In this document: positions 61,732 through 64,000 of the stretch, piece by piece
Position numbering within the stretch: the first letter of the stretch is position 1
Layout of the letters: every line of letters begins with the position of its first letter
DNA from: Porifericola rhodea
GTDB lineage: Bacteria; Bacteroidota; Bacteroidia; Cytophagales; Cyclobacteriaceae
Direction of reading: 5' to 3'
Assembly: GCF_030506305.1 (NCBI RefSeq)
Contig: NZ_CP119421.1
Coordinates: forward strand, 3,054,501 to 3,118,500
DNA: 64,000 nucleotides
Made by a program: the position numbers and the translations under genes
The notes under the pieces: generated by a model
What the model was told of the DNA's origin: nothing
The model's database searches: none
What the model saw: only the letters and a program-made list of their open reading frames with translations

Positions 61732-62076
61732 TCAAATAACCATGGAAGAGTAGATGCGCTCCTGTAAAATGCTGTTAAGTTCTAGCATAACCTTGGCACC
61801 GGCAAAGAGCTCTTTGAGCGAGAGAAGCTCAGCTATAGTAAGTACGAAGCAACGGTCGCAGCTGTGAGGAGAGATAATCGCAATATCTGAGGCAGGGTCC
61901 GGATCTGCAATCATGGCCTTAACATCTATTTTGTCAACGGCCTTTTTAATGCAGAAAAAGCAGGGTACAGAAAGGATGGTTTTATAGCCATTGTATTCTA
62001 AAACGAAACAACCTTGCTTATCATCTTGATAAATACACCCAATTTCGTTGCGGAAGACTGCTCTGTTTTCTGACAT
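61732..62076 (-). CDS. Small cysteine-rich protein of unknown function
   Basis: A 114-residue protein without signal peptide. It has two cysteine pairs placed like metal ligands: LSVPCFFCIKKAVDKID (C-x2-C) and ISPHSCDRCFVLTI (H-x-C-x2-C), plus single cysteines in GCIYQDDKQGCFVLEY. A small zinc- or iron-binding fold is plausible, which is inference; no family is recognised with certainty (it may be the DUF6686 type). It lies between ferritin and the DUF3127 gene, on the same strand as both. Confidence 0.7.
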   Translation of the reverse strand: MSENRAVFRNEIGCIYQDDKQGCFVLEYNGYKTILSVPCFFCIKKAVDKIDVKAMIADPDPASDIAIISPHSCDRCFVLTIAELLSLKELFAGAKVMLELNSILQERIYSSMVI

Positions 62077-62159
62077 GCGGACAAAATTAGGCTTATTTAT
62101 AATAAATACAAATAAGCCGTAAAATTTGTTGTCCGCACTTAAAATTTTTTAGCAAATGC

Positions 62160-62543
62160 TTAGAATGGCAAGTCGTCCTCGTCACCGCCACCATCAGCAA
62201 ATGGCTGGTCGTTCATGGGCGGGGGGGTATCATGTGCCTCAGAGGGTGCTCCTGCTCCGCTGCTTCCTCCTTTTTGCATACGCCAGGCCTGGAGCGAATT
62301 AAAGTATTTAGTCTCACCCTGGCGGTCAGTCCATTTACGACCTTTTAAATTGAAGAACACAGTAACCTCTTCGCCAACCTTAAAATCATCAAGCATTGCG
62401 CAACGGTCTTGTATAGCTTCAAACTTTACGTATTCGGGATATTGAGGATTATCTGCATACTCTAGCACAAACTCTCTTTTCTGAAAGCGGTCACTGATCT
62501 GTGTAGTATCAAAAATCTCAATTAGCTTTCCTTTAACTTCCAT
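62160..62543 (-). CDS. DUF3127 OB-fold protein with SSB-like acidic tip
   Basis: A 127-residue protein. Residues 1-95 form a predicted OB fold (VKGKLIEIFDTTQISDRFQK, REFVLEYADNPQYPEYVKF, DFKVGEEVTVFFNLKGRKW, TKYFNSLQAWRMQK), matching DUF3127. A disordered Gly/Pro/Ser linker leads to an acidic end, GGGDEDDLPF, which copies the C-terminal tip of single-stranded DNA-binding protein (DDD-I/L-PF) that recruits repair and replication proteins. Nucleic-acid binding is therefore likely but unproven. It is a single gene. Confidence 0.85.
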   Translation of the reverse strand: MEVKGKLIEIFDTTQISDRFQKREFVLEYADNPQYPEYVKFEAIQDRCAMLDDFKVGEEVTVFFNLKGRKWTDRQGETKYFNSLQAWRMQKGGSSGAGAPSEAHDTPPPMNDQPFADGGGDEDDLPF

Positions 62544-62878
62544 ATTCTACTATTAAGTATGATTGTAACATTTTTACCTAAGGTGAATGCTTATGCCTCG
62601 GGTAAATTGTGGATTATGAATACAAAGGTAAAAAACACAGCAGAAGGATAAGATGTAGGCAGTAAGTTTTTTCAAAGAAAAGGGTAGCTACGAAATTTTT
62701 TTGCTCTGCACTTGTGTTTTCTGTTCAGCAAAATGGCAAAGGTTTTGCCTCTGCGAATCAGATCATTAGAACTGAAGATTTCAGGTTCAGTTTTTGTATC
62801 TACAGAAATAAGGTTAGAAAGCTAATCGTTATCCGCTCGAAATTATTTGTGTTATCTCATAAAATCCATCAGTAAACT
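62544..62878. other. Divergent intergenic region between DUF3127 and small membrane protein genes
   Basis: A 335-nt gap. The - strand holds TACCTTTG (complement of 62630-62623), an exact -7 match for the DUF3127 gene, about 80 nt before its ATG. No clear promoter is seen for the + gene. No RNA gene or ORF is recognised. Confidence 0.4.
62623..62630 (-). promoter_or_regulatory. Candidate -7 box for the DUF3127 gene
   Basis: On the - strand TACCTTTG, an exact TAnnTTTG match, gives a leader of about 70 nt before the ATG at 62543. There is no clear TTTG at -33. Confidence 0.4.
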
Positions 62879-63094
62879 ATGGCTTTAGATTATATCGTAG
62901 CTTGCTTAGTATTGGCCCTAGGTAGTGTGTTGGTCATTATTAGTGCCCTTAAAGGTCGTCGTTCAAACTCTTCTAACAATGATGGGGGACTTCCGATTGA
63001 ATTTGATGTGCCGGAACTGGATTTGCCTCCAGGTGTAACCCTACCGGGTGGCGGACCTACTGTAAAAGAAAGAGAAACTGTAGGTGCTTACTAA
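62879..63094 (+). CDS. Small single-pass membrane protein, unknown
   Basis: A 71-residue protein. One membrane helix (YIVACLVLALGSVLVIISAL, residues 5-24) is followed by a basic turn (KGRR) and a soluble tail rich in Pro, Gly and acidic residues (PIEFDVPELDLPPGVTLPGG). It has its own strong terminator, which supports a real gene. No family is recognised. The tail may bind a partner at the membrane. Confidence 0.7.
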   Translation: MALDYIVACLVLALGSVLVIISALKGRRSNSSNNDGGLPIEFDVPELDLPPGVTLPGGGPTVKERETVGAY

Positions 63095-63096
63095 AA

Positions 63097-63133
63097 AAAA
63101 TACCTGCTCCGATTAAAGAGCAGGTATTTTTTT
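63097..63133. terminator. Bidirectional terminator between the small membrane protein and amt
   Basis: AAAATACCTGCTC (63097-63109), loop CGATTAAA, GAGCAGGTATTTT (63118-63130), with T-runs on both strands. It serves both convergent genes. Confidence 0.92.
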
Positions 63134-63149
63134 ATTTCTAGAAGATAGA

Positions 63150-64000
63150 TTAAGAATAAACTTCTTCTACATTTTTGTGCATATCAGGATAAGCTCTCAT
63201 TTTATGTTCTCCGATATCTAACCCTTCAATTTCTTCTTCGCTGCTTACTCTTATACCTAAAGTAACTTTAAGTACGTAGAAGATAAGAAGAGAAGTAGCC
63301 AGGCAGAACACGCCTACAGACGCTATACCAATTAGCTGACTCATAAACTGGGCACCGCTGGCAAGCTCTCCAAAGATACCTACCGCTAAAGTACCCCATA
63401 CACCACAAACCAGGTGTACAGAAATGGCTCCAACAGGATCATCTAATTTCATACGATCAAAGAAGACCACCGCGCATACTACTAATGCTCCGGCAATAAG
63501 TCCGATCAGAATGGCATCTGTAGCGCCCATCTGGTCAGCGCCGGCAGTAATACCTACCAGACCACCCAGAATTCCGTTGAGTACCATGGTAAGGTCGTTT
63601 GACTTTACAACAATAATTGATGCTACCAATGCACCTAGTGCTCCAGCCGCAGCGGCTAAAGTTGTTGTAACGAATACAAGAGATACCAGCCCAGGATCTG
63701 CGCTAAGTACTGAACCTCCGTTAAAACCATACCAACCGAACCAAAGCAAGAATACACCCACTGTGGCAAACGGCATGCTATGGCCAGGAATAGGACGAAT
63801 TTTACCATCAATATATTTGCCTTTACGAGCACCAAGCAGCATAACCCCAGCTAGGGCGGCCCATCCACCTACTGAGTGAACGATAGTAGAACCGGCAAAA
63901 TCGTAGAAAGAAGTATCCAGGCTATCTAAGAATCCGCCTCCCCATTTCCACATACCTACGATAGGGTAGCAAAAACCTACGTAGATGACAGTAAATATCA
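63150..64000 (-). CDS. amt: Ammonium transporter Amt, 3' part (cut by window edge)
   Basis: The frame is open to the end of the window; the ATG at 63953 is internal, since the codons before it read GFCYPIVGMWKWGGGF, the usual Amt block before FYDFAGSTIVHSVGG. About 283 residues are visible. They include WFGWYGFNGGS, the LGGLVGITAGAD pore region, DDPVGAISVHLVCGVWGTLA with the conserved pore histidine, and the cytosolic tail. It is a trimeric ammonium channel in the inner membrane. No PII gene (glnK) is downstream; upstream genes are outside the window. Confidence 0.95.
   Translation of the reverse strand, partial: IFTVIYVGFCYPIVGMWKWGGGFLDSLDTSFYDFAGSTIVHSVGGWAALAGVMLLGARKGKYIDGKIRPIPGHSMPFATVGVFLLWFGWYGFNGGSVLSADPGLVSLVFVTTTLAAAAGALGALVASIIVVKSNDLTMVLNGILGGLVGITAGADQMGATDAILIGLIAGALVVCAVVFFDRMKLDDPVGAISVHLVCGVWGTLAVGIFGELASGAQFMSQLIGIASVGVFCLATSLLIFYVLKVTLGIRVSSEEEIEGLDIGEHKMRAYPDMHKNVEEVYS

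Noticed and set aside
1-64000. A classic defence system, prophage or toxin-antitoxin pair
   Set aside because: No restriction, CBASS, retron, toxin or phage genes are recognised anywhere in the window.

Overview
The window is a stretch of chromosome from a member of the Bacteroidota, most likely a marine or host-associated Cytophagales bacterium. The grounds are a secreted PKD-repeat protein with a type IX secretion sorting domain, DUF3127 and DUF1080 proteins, LytTR two-component genes, a PVC-type CxxCH dehydrogenase, a 192-residue adenylate kinase with a short lid, and several TAnnTTTG (-7) promoter matches typical of the phylum. The genus cannot be fixed from the sequence alone. No rRNA, tRNA, CRISPR array, phage or transposase gene was seen.

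Positions 1-7.9 kb: the right part of a surface-glycan cluster on the + strand. It holds two GT2-type genes (the first cut by the window edge), two GT4 genes, an HlpA/GNT-I-like transferase, an FkbM-like methyltransferase, a pyruvyltransferase-like gene and a GT9 gene. They are packed with 1-18 nt gaps or overlaps. The last gene runs into a 1213-residue secreted protein (six propeller-like repeats, seven PKD domains, T9SS tail) that starts inside the GT9 gene.

11.6-26 kb: mostly single-gene units. They include an Lrp/AsnC regulator with a strong terminator, a PyrR-type phosphoribosyltransferase, a soluble PAS histidine kinase, a large membrane-anchored protein, a Rieske-plus-FAD (AIFM3-like) reductase, MeaB, a FecR-like secreted protein, a PAP2 phosphatase, riboflavin synthase and a CxxCH lipoprotein with HEAT-like repeats.

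26-33.5 kb: a complete tripartite RND efflux operon (TolC, adaptor, permease) preceded by a TetR gene. Three near-identical palindromes (TTAAACA-N2-TGTTTAA) lie at the tetR and tolC promoters, which makes the control circuit readable. A second TetR gene, a 54-residue ORF and a perfect 22-bp palindrome follow the operon.

33.7-47 kb: accessory and catabolic genes. These are a membrane-anchored RCK_C protein, a Tat-exported Gfo/Idh/MocA oxidoreductase, an M14 peptidase, DinB, an EEP nuclease, a DUF4437 gene flanked on both sides by 158-bp repeats, a GRDP-like membrane protein with a Cys/Ser/Gly tail, a Vat/CatB-type acetyltransferase, a double-DUF1080 lipoprotein and a Tat-exported TIM-barrel epimerase.

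47-64 kb: largely housekeeping genes on the - strand. They are MarC (+), MarR, a solitary nuoK, a LytS/LytTR pair coupled to a predicted outer-membrane protein, a membrane histidine kinase, a NatAB-like ABC exporter, grpE-dnaJ, obg, adk, hpt, an M42-like peptidase, ferritin, a Cys-rich small protein, a DUF3127 OB-fold protein and the 3' part of amt, which runs off the right end.

The most distinctive signals are the RND operator set, the 158-bp direct-repeat blocks around DUF4437, the glycan cluster fused by overlap to a T9SS adhesin-like gene, the lone nuoK, and TAnnTTTG-like boxes lying 3-4 nt before the ATG of three genes (possible leaderless transcripts). None is proof of a wholly new system.
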